Program-made: the position numbers and the translations under genes
NCBI GenBank assembly: GCA_030671095.1
Contig: DAOVAK010000027.1
Location: forward strand, 1 to 13,094
Reading direction: 5' to 3'
Length of the DNA stretch: 13,094 nucleotides
Source of the DNA: Deltaproteobacteria bacterium
GTDB lineage: Bacteria; Desulfobacterota; DSM-4660; Desulfatiglandales; HGW-15
In this document: in pieces, positions 1-6,860 of the stretch
Layout of the letters: each line of letters opens with the position of its first letter
Numbering within the stretch: position 1 is the stretch's first letter
The notes under the pieces: model-generated
The model's database searches: none
Told to the model about the DNA's origin: nothing
What the model saw: only the letters and a program-made list of their open reading frames with translations

Positions 1-2
1 GG

Positions 3-71
3 AGTGATGACTACCAGTCCAAGTACCGGATCAGAGATCTTAGCCCGGGGCGTCAGGACAAGGATATTTAA
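3..71 (+). CDS. C-terminal end of an unidentified protein (partial)
   Basis: An open frame enters from the left edge and stops with TAA at 69-71. It encodes 22 residues, SDDYQSKYRIRDLSPGRQDKDI. The composition (charged, no codon oddities) looks like a normal protein tail, and a terminator-like hairpin with a T-run follows at 94-130 on the same strand, as expected after a rightward gene. The family cannot be told from so little sequence. A competing frame (1-114) is also open but has a less protein-like composition. The gene would be convergent with the hydrolase gene on the other strand. Confidence 0.4.
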   Translation, partial: SDDYQSKYRIRDLSPGRQDKDI

Positions 72-93
72 TATCCCTTTAATCTTGGTTTCA

Positions 94-130
94 GGAGCGC
101 CTATCTCATTGTAGCATCGCTCCGCTTTTT
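94..130 (+). terminator. Probable intrinsic terminator of the gene entering from the left
   Basis: GGAGCG (94-99) pairs with CGCTCC (118-123), and GC then TTTTT (126-130) follow. The 18-base loop is long for a terminator. On the opposite strand no T-run follows the stem, so it would act only on rightward transcription. A separate 7+1+7 inverted repeat (GGATATT/AATATCC, 62-76) overlaps the preceding stop codon. Confidence 0.5.
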
Positions 131-146
131 GTGTGAAGTGACAGAC

Positions 147-806
147 TCATAGAAACGAACGTATGAAGTTTGCCACCTCCTCTTTTCCTCTAAAAACCCC
201 GAAGTGACCCTCACAAAGGATGTCAGCCTCCAGGGAGAGAAGCAGGTTCAAGGACTTCACGTAATCCTCTCTGTCGGAAAGAAGACTCGGATCCAGCGGC
301 CCATGGACATCTTGTCCAAAAAGGATCTTCAGCCCTTCTGAGTCTGTCGTGTAAACCACGGAGCCCGGCGAGTGTCCCGGCGTATGGATGGCCTTGATTT
401 CCCTTCCGCCCAGATCTATCTCCTCCTCATCACCTCGCAGTTTTATATCAATGGCTACAGGTTCAAGGGATGAGCCATACCATTTGGCAGCGCTCACCAT
501 GTCATCACCCTGTTCAAGGTAGGGCGCTTCCAACTCATGGGCCACCACCTTGCAGTGGGTCCCGTCCTTAATGCCCTGGATGCCCCCGGTATGGTCAAAG
601 TGGCAGTGGGTGACAAGGAGATATTCTATTTGTTCCAGGTCGACTGCGCAGTCTCTGATATTCTTGAACAGCCTTTCCTGGACACGGCCACATCCCGCAT
701 CCACCAGGGCGGCATGTCCCCCGAAATGGATGAGATAGATGTCCGCATCCTCCATTGAAGTGAGTCCGCTGCCACCCACTTGAAAAATTTCATGGGTGAT
801 TTTCAT
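147..806 (-). CDS. Metallo-beta-lactamase-fold metallohydrolase
   Basis: This 219-residue, single-domain protein has the complete dinuclear metal site of the metallo-beta-lactamase superfamily: HCHFDH (H67, H69, D71, H72), H145 in HTPGHSPGS, D166 in GQDVHG and H201 in EGHFG. Such stand-alone hydrolases include glyoxalase II-like and other thioester, lactone or phosphoester hydrolases. Nothing seen here decides the substrate. There is no signal peptide, so it is probably cytoplasmic. It lies 92 bases behind comEC on the same strand with no promoter I can recognise between them, so it is probably the last gene of the murA-comEC unit. The ATG start has only a loose purine-rich ribosome site (GAGGA) about a dozen bases upstream. 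ComEC ends in a domain of the same fold, but the two proteins look no closer than superfamily level. Confidence 0.9.
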   Translation of the reverse strand: MKITHEIFQVGGSGLTSMEDADIYLIHFGGHAALVDAGCGRVQERLFKNIRDCAVDLEQIEYLLVTHCHFDHTGGIQGIKDGTHCKVVAHELEAPYLEQGDDMVSAAKWYGSSLEPVAIDIKLRGDEEEIDLGGREIKAIHTPGHSPGSVVYTTDSEGLKILFGQDVHGPLDPSLLSDREDYVKSLNLLLSLEADILCEGHFGVFRGKEEVANFIRSFL

Positions 807-898
807 AACCTAGAGGTCCTCACCTTCCCCTCGATTGAGGCCATACGATTGTTTATGGTAACCAATTTTATACCCGATAATCTCAATATGATTCCAGT

Positions 899-3355
899 TT
901 ACCTCACTTTCAATGGCCCCCTCAAGAAGGTCCTGCCCTCAAAACGATTCGGCCCCAGGCATAATTGCACGGCACCCACCTGATCGATGCGCACCACCTG
1001 ACTTCCAGCAGCCCTGAGTCTTTTGAGGGTCTCCGAGTGGGGAAACCCAAAATAGTTACCATGCCCTGAAGAGATAATACAGGTCTGTGGCCTGACCATT
1101 TGAAGGAAGGCCTTTGAGCATGAATATCTACTGCCGTGGTGGGGAGCAAGCAGGATATCGCTTCTAAGGAGAGAACCAGCACGTGAGATGACCACCTCTT
1201 CCCCGGCCCTTTCCAGATCGCCAGGGAAGAGCAAAGACCTTCCACCATAGGAGAGTTTTAGCACCAACGAGTTGTTATTCATTCCCGCAGAGTTCTCCAC
1301 AAGCTGCTCTTTACGCTTTACAGATAAAGGATGTAATAGCTCTACTTTTACGCCTGAAATTTCCTGCACACCCCTTATATCAGCAGGCCGGCGTTCTCTA
1401 ATCTTCCCCTCCTCAACTATCTTCATTAAATCCATAAATGCCCGGTTTCTCACCCTATAGCCATTGTGCCAAAACTCCTTTGGGTGAAAGTGGGAGGCAA
1501 TGAAACGAAGTCCATTCATGTGATCCGCCTGCGGATGGGTTAACACAAGGTAATCAACGTGCAGTATCTTTGAATAAAAAAGGAAGGGTGCCACCACCAT
1601 CCTGCCTACATCAAAGGTGCTGCGGGAAAATCCGCCGCCGTCAATGAGCATCCTTTCCTTTCCCGGAAATTGTATCAGGGCGGAGTTGCCCTGGCCCACA
1701 TCCAGGTAGGTTACTTTTAAGTAAGGGTTGTAGCGCGTTTTATATGTCCAATGGAAAATGTCCGCGGCCAAAAGGCAAAGAACGAAGAGCAGCCCCACCT
1801 TGGCCCATGACCAGCGCCTGATAAAAAAGATGAAAAAGATAATACTGTAGAAGATCAGCATCTCAAAAACGTTTGGAGTGACCACCCAGAAGGAGGCCCA
1901 CGGGAAATGGGTCCAGACTTGGACGGCTGCGGTCATCCATTCCATTCCCCATGCCCCCAGTTGGAGAAATAGCTGGGCCAAGGGGGTAGAAATGGCTAGA
2001 CTGGCAACTGAGAGTAGTCCAAGGGGGATGACCCAGAGCCCCAGGATGGGCACGACGATTACATTGGCTGGGATGGCAACCACCGAGATGCGATGGAAGT
2101 AAAAAGATATGATGGGCAAAAGAAAAATCATGGCCGAAAGGGTTACGGCAATGAGACCCCCAAAGTATGTCCAGAGAGGCTCAATGATCCTCCCCCTTTT
2201 CATATCGTTCGCCAGCGGTGCAAAAAGCTTATTGTAAATTGCAGGCGCCAGCCACAAGATACCTATGACTGCGCCGAACGATAGCTGAAAAGAGATGCCG
2301 AAAAGGGAATGAGGATCGATGGCGAGTACCACAACGGCTGCCAATGCGAAAGTTGACCAGATCTCTTTTTCCCTTCCCACTATCATGGAAAAGAGATATG
2401 CGAGGGCCATAATCATGGCCCTCTGGCTAGACACCTGAAGGCCGGCCAGACAGGCATAGGCCACGACGGGGAAGCAAGTTGCGGCTGCTGCCAGTTTTCT
2501 GATATCGGTTTGAAGGGCAAGCCGATAAGAGAGGGACAAAAGCCCTTTGATGATGGAGTAGGCCAGCCATCCAACAAGTCCTATATGTAGTCCTGAGACG
2601 GCAAGAATATGTCCTAGGCCAGCTATATTAAAAGGCTCTCTCTGTTCGGGGCTAATGTGCTGCCTCTCTCCCAGGATCAAAGCACGAAAAAGGGCATCAT
2701 TTTGCGGGGAGAGATTCTTCTGAAAGAAATACCTAATTGGCCTCCTCGCCCTCTCTAGTATTTCAGAGGTAAAGCCCAAATGCCCTCTGCCCAAGGGAAC
2801 AATCCGCCTGCCATCGGAAACCGAGGCTGCGCAAGAAAAACCCTTTAGCCCCATGGCCAATTCATAGTCGTAGTGACCCGGGTTGTGGAAGTTCCTAAAG
2901 GGCCTTAATCGGGCAGGGAAACGAATCCTCTCGCCCGGGGCAAAATCTCCTGAATGATTGTAAATGGTAACTTGGAGCTTTTCTCTGACTTTCTTGGTTC
3001 CTTCCCGGAAAAAAAGTGTATCACAATTGACCACGAGCCTTGCCATCTCCCCGCTGATCCTTGCGGGTTCCAGAACCGTCCCTTCAACGACCAACCATCT
3101 TCGTTGATTGGCAAGGGGCACTAACTCAGAGTCCTGATGTTTGTTGAGATCAAGGAGAATGCCCACAAGAAAAAATATGAGAAGGAACCAAGGCAATCTG
3201 AATCGGACAGAAGTGAAAAGAGAGAGGATTAATATAGAACCAATTCCCAGGAAGAGGGGAAGGAAAAGGAACTGATGGGAGGAAAGACCTTTATGGCCCA
3301 GGAGAATTCCGCAAACAAATGAGAGAAGAATGGGAACTAAGGGGCGGTGAAACAT
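899..3355 (-). CDS. comEC: ComEC/Rec2-type DNA uptake channel protein
   Basis: ComEC is the inner-membrane channel that passes single-stranded DNA into the cell during natural transformation. The 818 residues show the full three-part layout. Two or three membrane segments and a DUF4131 region come first (about 1-200). The polytopic competence domain follows (about 220-530), with the signature HILAVSGLHIGL at 249-260. A C-terminal metallo-beta-lactamase domain (about 545-800) carries DVGQGNS (552-558), THPQADH (H607, D611, H612), GD at 712-713 and APHHGS (H739, H740). The first metal motif lacks the usual second His (HPQADH), as is common in ComEC. The ATG is one base after the murA stop with no good ribosome site, so translation is probably coupled. 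No other competence or pilus genes are in the window, so it may serve competence or simply persist. Confidence 0.96.
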   Translation of the reverse strand: MFHRPLVPILLSFVCGILLGHKGLSSHQFLFLPLFLGIGSILILSLFTSVRFRLPWFLLIFFLVGILLDLNKHQDSELVPLANQRRWLVVEGTVLEPARISGEMARLVVNCDTLFFREGTKKVREKLQVTIYNHSGDFAPGERIRFPARLRPFRNFHNPGHYDYELAMGLKGFSCAASVSDGRRIVPLGRGHLGFTSEILERARRPIRYFFQKNLSPQNDALFRALILGERQHISPEQREPFNIAGLGHILAVSGLHIGLVGWLAYSIIKGLLSLSYRLALQTDIRKLAAAATCFPVVAYACLAGLQVSSQRAMIMALAYLFSMIVGREKEIWSTFALAAVVVLAIDPHSLFGISFQLSFGAVIGILWLAPAIYNKLFAPLANDMKRGRIIEPLWTYFGGLIAVTLSAMIFLLPIISFYFHRISVVAIPANVIVVPILGLWVIPLGLLSVASLAISTPLAQLFLQLGAWGMEWMTAAVQVWTHFPWASFWVVTPNVFEMLIFYSIIFFIFFIRRWSWAKVGLLFVLCLLAADIFHWTYKTRYNPYLKVTYLDVGQGNSALIQFPGKERMLIDGGGFSRSTFDVGRMVVAPFLFYSKILHVDYLVLTHPQADHMNGLRFIASHFHPKEFWHNGYRVRNRAFMDLMKIVEEGKIRERRPADIRGVQEISGVKVELLHPLSVKRKEQLVENSAGMNNNSLVLKLSYGGRSLLFPGDLERAGEEVVISRAGSLLRSDILLAPHHGSRYSCSKAFLQMVRPQTCIISSGHGNYFGFPHSETLKRLRAAGSQVVRIDQVGAVQLCLGPNRFEGRTFLRGPLKVR

Positions 3356-3356
3356 C

Positions 3357-4613
3357 TCAGACTTTTTCTCGCCAGATGCGGGCGCCCAGGTTTTGGAATT
3401 TCTTTTCCAAGGCCTCGTAACCCCTGTCCAGATGGTAAATCCGGCTCACTTCGGTCCTGCCTCCCTTGGCTACCAGCCCGGCCAAGACAAGAGACGCACT
3501 GGCCCTTAGATCAGTGGCCATAACAGGGGCAGCCAACAGATGATCCCTTCCTCGGACCAAGGCCTGATTGTCAGTGATCTCAATATGGGCGCCCATTCTC
3601 CTTAACTCACTCACGTGGATGAATCTCTTCTCGAATACGGTCTCTTTGATGACACTTGAACCCCTGGCTATACTCATGAGTGCCATGAACTGGGCCTGCA
3701 GATCCGTGGGGAATCCAGGGAAGGGCATGGTTTCTATGTCTACACTGGTAATGGTCTCTGATCCCTTTACGCGAAGTCCTTTGGCGGTGACTTCCACGTC
3801 AGTCCCCACATTTTGCAGTTTCTCAATGACGGCAGAAAGATGTTCTGGCCGACAACCATCAATCATTATATCTCCCCTTGTAATAGCTGCAGCTATCATA
3901 TAGGTTCCCGACTCGATCCTGTCTGGAATGACCGTGTGTTCAGTGGGTCTCAGATCCTTCAGCCCTTGAATTACTATAGTATCCATGCCATCACCTTCAA
4001 TATGGGCTCCCATACCCCGAAGCATATCAGCCAAGTCGCAGACTTCAGGTTCTTTTGCCGCATTCCTCAAGATAGTCTCCCCCTCAGCCTTCACTGCGGC
4101 CATCATCACATTCTCTGTGCCTGTCACGGTGGGAATATCAAAGAAAATATCGGCCCCCTTCAATCGATCCACTTTGGCATTGATATAACCACCCTCCAGG
4201 TACATCTCCACGCCCATTGCAGCCAAGGCCTTCAGGTGGAGATTAATGGGCCTTGCACCGATGGCACATCCTCCCGGCATAGATATCTTTGCCTTCCCTA
4301 AGCGGGCCAGGAGGGGACCGAGGAGAAGCACGGAGGCCCTCATGGTTTTCACCAAATCATAAGAAGCCTCATGTTCCTTTAGGTCGTCTGAATTCACGGA
4401 GAGCACTCCGCCCTCTTCTCGGAGGGCGATGCCCATTTCGGACATGATCGTCTTTATTGTCTGAATGTCCCTGAGACCGGGCACATGGTGGAGGCGGTGC
4501 CATCCTCCTGTCAAGATGCAGCTTGCAATGATGGGAAGAGCAGCATTCTTAGCCCCGCTCACTTTCACGGTCCCTTTGAGGGACGCGCCTCCCTCTATGA
4601 CTATCTTATCCAT
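3357..4613 (-). CDS. murA: UDP-N-acetylglucosamine 1-carboxyvinyltransferase
   Basis: MurA transfers enolpyruvate from phosphoenolpyruvate to UDP-GlcNAc, the first committed step of peptidoglycan synthesis in the cytoplasm. At 418 residues it has the normal length and nearly E. coli numbering. Visible residues are K22 in SGAKNAALP, the reactive Cys C116 in [11 protein letters not shown] with R121, D231 in DRIESGT, D304 in FPTDLQAQF and R397 in [13 protein letters not shown]. Because the Cys is present, rather than the Asp found in some lineages, the enzyme should be of the fosfomycin-sensitive type; this is inference. It is the first gene of a leftward unit with comEC. The ATG start has no clear Shine-Dalgarno sequence, although the N-terminus (MDKIVIEGG) aligns well with the family, so the start is probably right. 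Confidence 0.98.
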   Translation of the reverse strand: MDKIVIEGGASLKGTVKVSGAKNAALPIIASCILTGGWHRLHHVPGLRDIQTIKTIMSEMGIALREEGGVLSVNSDDLKEHEASYDLVKTMRASVLLLGPLLARLGKAKISMPGGCAIGARPINLHLKALAAMGVEMYLEGGYINAKVDRLKGADIFFDIPTVTGTENVMMAAVKAEGETILRNAAKEPEVCDLADMLRGMGAHIEGDGMDTIVIQGLKDLRPTEHTVIPDRIESGTYMIAAAITRGDIMIDGCRPEHLSAVIEKLQNVGTDVEVTAKGLRVKGSETITSVDIETMPFPGFPTDLQAQFMALMSIARGSSVIKETVFEKRFIHVSELRRMGAHIEITDNQALVRGRDHLLAAPVMATDLRASASLVLAGLVAKGGRTEVSRIYHLDRGYEALEKKFQNLGARIWREKV

Positions 4614-4680
4614 AAGTTAGATGACTTTGAGGCCGCTTAGATTTGATGAAACCTTTTTGCAGATTCTGGATTAAATTTAA

Positions 4681-4708
4681 TCTATAATAATCTGAGGTAC
4701 GCCGTCAA
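4681..4708 (-). promoter_or_regulatory. Predicted sigma-70-type promoter of murA-comEC
   Basis: Read leftward: TTGACG (4708-4703), a 16-base spacer, then TATAGA (4686-4681). Transcription would start near 4674, giving a leader of about 60 bases. A perfect 14-base palindrome, GATTAAATTTAATC (4669-4682), touches the -10 box and covers the expected start site, which would suit an operator. Confidence 0.45.
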
Positions 4709-5087
4709 TCGGTTAGTGACTTCCTAGATCCACCGTCTAATTTGGGCATCAGGGCTGAAATCAGGAGCTTATGGAGTATCCCTGATCACCAGCAAGGTAT
4801 TACCTGCAAGTTGAGCCCTGCGAAATCCCGCTAAAAGCGGGGGCGCCGAGGAGCGACGAGTGAGGCGTATGGACGAATACGCCGCAAGCCTGCCCCCGCG
4901 AAGGCGGGGGGAGGAGCGATCGAAGGCAACGCCGCTTGAGCATCGCGAAATCCCGTCTCGGCGGGGAGATGATGCCTTGATGGTGGATCAGGGGACTTTT
5001 GGCAACAGAGGCACAGTCTTGATTGGAGCAAATGGTAAGCGCCCTAATGAGTCCGATCATCTATTATCCTGAAGTGGAGGCGTGTTT
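4709..5087. other. Gene-free stretch between murA and the Mut7-C gene
   Basis: The full gap is 4614-5087; its left end is the murA leader and promoter. No reading frame here resembles a protein. The frames that stay open do so only through the GC-rich hairpin cluster at 4811-4970. No convincing promoter for the rightward Mut7-C gene could be picked out between 4970 and 5080. Confidence 0.6.
4811..4970. repeat. Hairpin cluster framed by a 20-base direct repeat
   Basis: TTGAGCCCTGCGAAATCCCG (4811-4830) recurs as TTGAGCATCGCGAAATCCCG (4936-4955), 17 of 20 identical and 125 bases apart. Each copy opens a hairpin (CCCGC/GCGGG at 4827-4841; CCCG and GCGGGG at 4952-4965). Between them lie GGCGTAT/ATACGCC (4864-4884), CCCCGC/GCGGGG around 4894-4909, and two copies of GAGGAGCGA (4848-4856 and 4911-4919). 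The layout resembles a REP/MITE-like intergenic element, but there is no transposase and I cannot name a family. Confidence 0.6.
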
Positions 5088-5543
5088 GTGGAGATAAAGT
5101 TTATCGCAGATTCAATGCTGGGCAGGCTGGCAAGATGGCTTAGAGTGTTGGGCTACGATACCCTCTACCAGCCTTTCTACAAACAGGGCGTGATTGGAGC
5201 GTCTGTCCGAGAAGGACGCAAACTTCTTTCTCGGCACAGACCCACCGTTAGCCGGTATGCCAACTCTATGCTTATCCGCTCCGATCGTGTGAAAGATCAA
5301 CTCTATGAAATGAAAAACGCGGGTACCATCACCTCTGAGAGGTCAAAGTGGTTCAGTAGGTGTCTGCTTTGCAATATTCCTTTAGAAGAGGCTGATGGGA
5401 CGGATGCCCGTGAGAATGTGCCCAAATATGTCTTTTATCAGAGCGCTTCCGGAATCAGGTTTTGCCCCTCCTGCGGCCGTTACTTCTGGCCGGGAAGCCA
5501 CAGAGAAAGAATGGTTAGGCAGTTGGAGGAATGGGGTCTTTAG
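5088..5543 (+). CDS. Mut7-C domain protein with C-terminal zinc ribbon
   Basis: The first part (about 1-75) matches the Mut7-C family, a PIN-like fold proposed to be an RNase: KFIADSMLGRLARWLRVLGYDTLY. A zinc ribbon follows, C92-x2-C95 and C126-x2-C129, with the usual CGRYFWPGSH ending. I choose GTG 5088 (151 residues) because GGAGG at 5076-5080 stands seven bases before it; GTG 5082 would leave only one base. Oddly, D8 is kept but other acidic residues expected in the nuclease half are missing: the usual TRDR motif reads SRHR (H50), and the stretch after the first helix (QPFYKQGVIGAS) has none of the usual Asp/Glu residues. The protein may bind RNA without cutting it, or be decaying. It is a single gene, convergent with the Lys-rich gene. 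Confidence 0.85.
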   Translation: MEIKFIADSMLGRLARWLRVLGYDTLYQPFYKQGVIGASVREGRKLLSRHRPTVSRYANSMLIRSDRVKDQLYEMKNAGTITSERSKWFSRCLLCNIPLEEADGTDARENVPKYVFYQSASGIRFCPSCGRYFWPGSHRERMVRQLEEWGL

Positions 5544-5597
5544 TGCGAGGAGTCTCCCCATCGTTGGAGAACCATATTTTGAGTTTCCCGGCCATGG

Positions 5598-5636
5598 AAA
5601 AAAACAAAAAGGGCTTCCCCAAGCAGGGGCCAGCCC
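5598..5636 (-). terminator. Intrinsic terminator of the Lys-rich protein gene
   Basis: Read leftward: GGGCT-GG-CCCC-TGCTT-GGGG-A-AGCCC, then TTTTTGTTTTTTT. The outer 5 bp and inner 4 bp are paired with a small bulge between, and the T-tract is strong. It lies about 45 bases behind the stop codon at 5680. On the other strand the stem has no T-run. Confidence 0.75.
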
Positions 5637-5679
5637 TCCCAGTTAGACTTTCCGATCTTAGTCCCGGGGTCAGAAAGAC

Positions 5680-5964
5680 TTATCTTTTCTTCTTCTTGCG
5701 AATAACCTTCTTTTTCTTCCTAACAACCTTTTTCTTTCTAACAACCTTTTTCTTCTTAGCAGGCTTTCTCTTCTTTACAACTCTTTTCTTCTTTTTTGCA
5801 GCCTTTTTCTTCTTCGGCTTCTTCTTCGCAGCGGCCCTGGCCTTCTTCAGTTGTCCTTCCAACTTCTTGGCGTTGCCTTTGGCATCTGCGACTTCTTTGC
5901 TAAGTTTGGCTAATTTTTTCTTTGCCTGTCCTAGCCTGTACTGGATTTGTTTAACAGTTGCCAT
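5680..5964 (-). CDS. Histone H1-like/AlgP-like lysine-rich protein
   Basis: This 94-residue protein has two parts. Residues 1-46 form a predicted helix, probably a coiled coil (QIQYRLGQAKKKLAKLSKEV). Residues 40-94 carry no acidic residue at all and are 38 of 55 Lys or Arg. The tail ends in three near-copies of a seven-residue unit (VVRKKK, VVRKKKK, VIRKKKK, 74-93). Such tails bind nucleic acids without sequence preference, as in bacterial H1-like and AlgP-type nucleoid proteins, so a DNA- or RNA-compacting role is likely but inferred. The ATG is preceded by AAAGGAGA at good spacing. It is a single gene with its own promoter (6012-6040) and terminator (5598-5636). The start codon, ribosome site and regulatory signals argue that it is real despite its low complexity. 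Confidence 0.82.
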   Translation of the reverse strand: MATVKQIQYRLGQAKKKLAKLSKEVADAKGNAKKLEGQLKKARAAAKKKPKKKKAAKKKKRVVKKRKPAKKKKVVRKKKVVRKKKKVIRKKKKR

Positions 5965-6011
5965 AATCTCTCCTTTCTTGTTGGTTTAACAAAGAGCGTA
6001 TTTGGAAAGTG

Positions 6012-6040
6012 ATAATAAATTATAAATAATAAAAAGTCAA
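6012..6040 (-). promoter_or_regulatory. Promoter of the Lys-rich protein gene
   Basis: Read leftward: TTGACT (6040-6035), a 17-base spacer, TATTAT (6017-6012). Both boxes match the sigma-70 consensus at 5 of 6 positions in a very AT-rich setting. The predicted start near 6005 gives a leader of about 40 bases ending in AAAGGAGA. Confidence 0.6.
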
Positions 6041-6418
6041 GCAAATATAAAGGCCCAATGACAAATTAATAGTAAGCTATGCTGACTTATCCTCTATGGA
6101 CTTTTCTAATAACCAAACTACTAAAGATAAAACCCTTAAGGTTTTTGGGTTCTGTCTAAAACAGATAAGAAAGATTGTTACCAACCAGGGAAGGCTTATT
6201 CCAGGTTACTTATGCCCTGATGTTCAAAACAGAATGGTGGTCTAGAGCTCAAGATATTCTCCTACCCTGCTTAATAGCAGGACCGCTGGCATTCTCGGCC
6301 TGTTCAAAAATGGATCTCCACACCAATAAACAACATCCGCCAAGTTCATGTTCAAGCTTCGGAAGGATCCCATATCCAGGACTATTCAACAGGACTCGCC
6401 TTGGATTTTCATTAATGC
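6041..6418. other. Gene-poor part of a 600-base gap
   Basis: The gap between the Lys-rich gene and the first dodecin spans 5965-6564. This middle part holds only small hairpins (AAAACC/GGTTTT near 6130, TCTGT/ACAGA near 6155, CCTGC/GCAGG near 6270) and a repeated CAGGACT. One 49-codon frame starts with ATG at 6096 and ends with TAG at 6243-6245, but it lacks a ribosome site and I do not call it a gene. I see no recognisable RNA gene. Confidence 0.5.
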
Positions 6419-6445
6419 TTGACATCCTATCAAAAAATTCATTAT
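6419..6445 (+). promoter_or_regulatory. Possible promoter of the first dodecin gene
   Basis: TTGACA (6419-6424), all six consensus bases, is followed after a short 15-base spacer by CATTAT (6440-6445). The resulting leader would be about 110 bases and would contain a second, unused ribosome-binding sequence at 6493-6504. Confidence 0.35.
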
Positions 6446-6564
6446 TTATTCTAACTAAGAATAATTTAAATTTGTGAAAAATATCTCTAATAGAAAGGAG
6501 GTGAAATTATTTAGATCTTGAGGCCCTAAACTATTAACTGGATCTACTTATAAGGAGGGCAGAC

Positions 6565-6777
6565 ATGGCTGGAAGTACGTACAAAATTATAGAACTTGTG
6601 GGGACCAGTGATACATCATGGGAAGAGGCGGCCAAAACAGCAGTGGAAGCAGCTGGGGCAAGCCTAAGAGATCTGAGAGTTGCAGAAATCACGAAACTGG
6701 ACCTTACCATTGAAGATGGAAAGGTGAAAAGTTTCCGAGCCAGGGTCAATGTGTCATTCAAGTATGCGAGAGAATAA
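6565..6777 (+). CDS. Dodecin-family protein (copy 1)
   Basis: Dodecins are small proteins that assemble into hollow 12-mers; the studied ones store flavins. This 70-residue protein shows the family pattern: a first strand YKIIELVGTS, one helix (SWEEAAKTAVEAAGA) and two long strands ending VNVSFKYARE. AAGGAGGG at 6552-6559 gives a strong, well-spaced ribosome site for the ATG. By eye alignment to the Halobacterium and Mycobacterium proteins, the Trp that stacks on the flavin ring is Val39 here and the flavin-contacting Gln is Arg58. The only Trp (W19) sits in the helix. It may therefore bind another ligand or none. It is a single gene with a strong terminator at 6784-6828, and a second, different dodecin lies at 10324. 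Confidence 0.9.
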   Translation: MAGSTYKIIELVGTSDTSWEEAAKTAVEAAGASLRDLRVAEITKLDLTIEDGKVKSFRARVNVSFKYARE

Positions 6778-6783
6778 TAACAA

Positions 6784-6828
6784 AGAGAGGGCAGCTATAC
6801 TGTAGCGCCCTCTCTCGTTCTCTTTTTT
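6784..6828 (+). terminator. Strong intrinsic terminator after dodecin copy 1
   Basis: AGAGAGGG-CA-GCTA-TACTG-TAGC-G-CCCTCTCT forms a long stem with one small internal mismatch, followed after a few bases by TTTTTT (6823-6828). It begins within a few bases of the dodecin stop codon. Only 32 bases separate the T-run from the start codon of the TetR gene. Confidence 0.85.
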
Positions 6829-6860
6829 ACCTTCCTGATTCATAGGGTGCCTTTATCACG

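Noticed and set aside
807..898. A separate promoter for the metallo-beta-lactamase-fold gene
   Set aside because: A TATAAAAT-like box is present on the leftward strand but no -35 box stands at an acceptable distance.
4800..5072. Several open frames on both strands across the hairpin cluster
   Set aside because: They stay open only because GC-rich hairpin sequence has few stops. They have Pro/Arg-rich translations, no family match and mutually overlapping frames.
5531..5989. A 152-codon rightward frame rich in Phe
   Set aside because: It is the antisense of the Lys codons of the leftward Lys-rich gene, which has its own promoter, ribosome site and terminator.
6060..6420. A CsrB-like regulatory RNA, suggested by several GGA triplets
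   Set aside because: The number of GGA triplets is only slightly above chance, they are not placed in regular hairpin loops, and no terminator follows.
6175..6477. A 100-codon rightward frame beginning with TTG
   Set aside because: There is no ribosome site, the composition is erratic, it overlaps the likely dodecin promoter, and no family is recognisable. It looks like chance openness.
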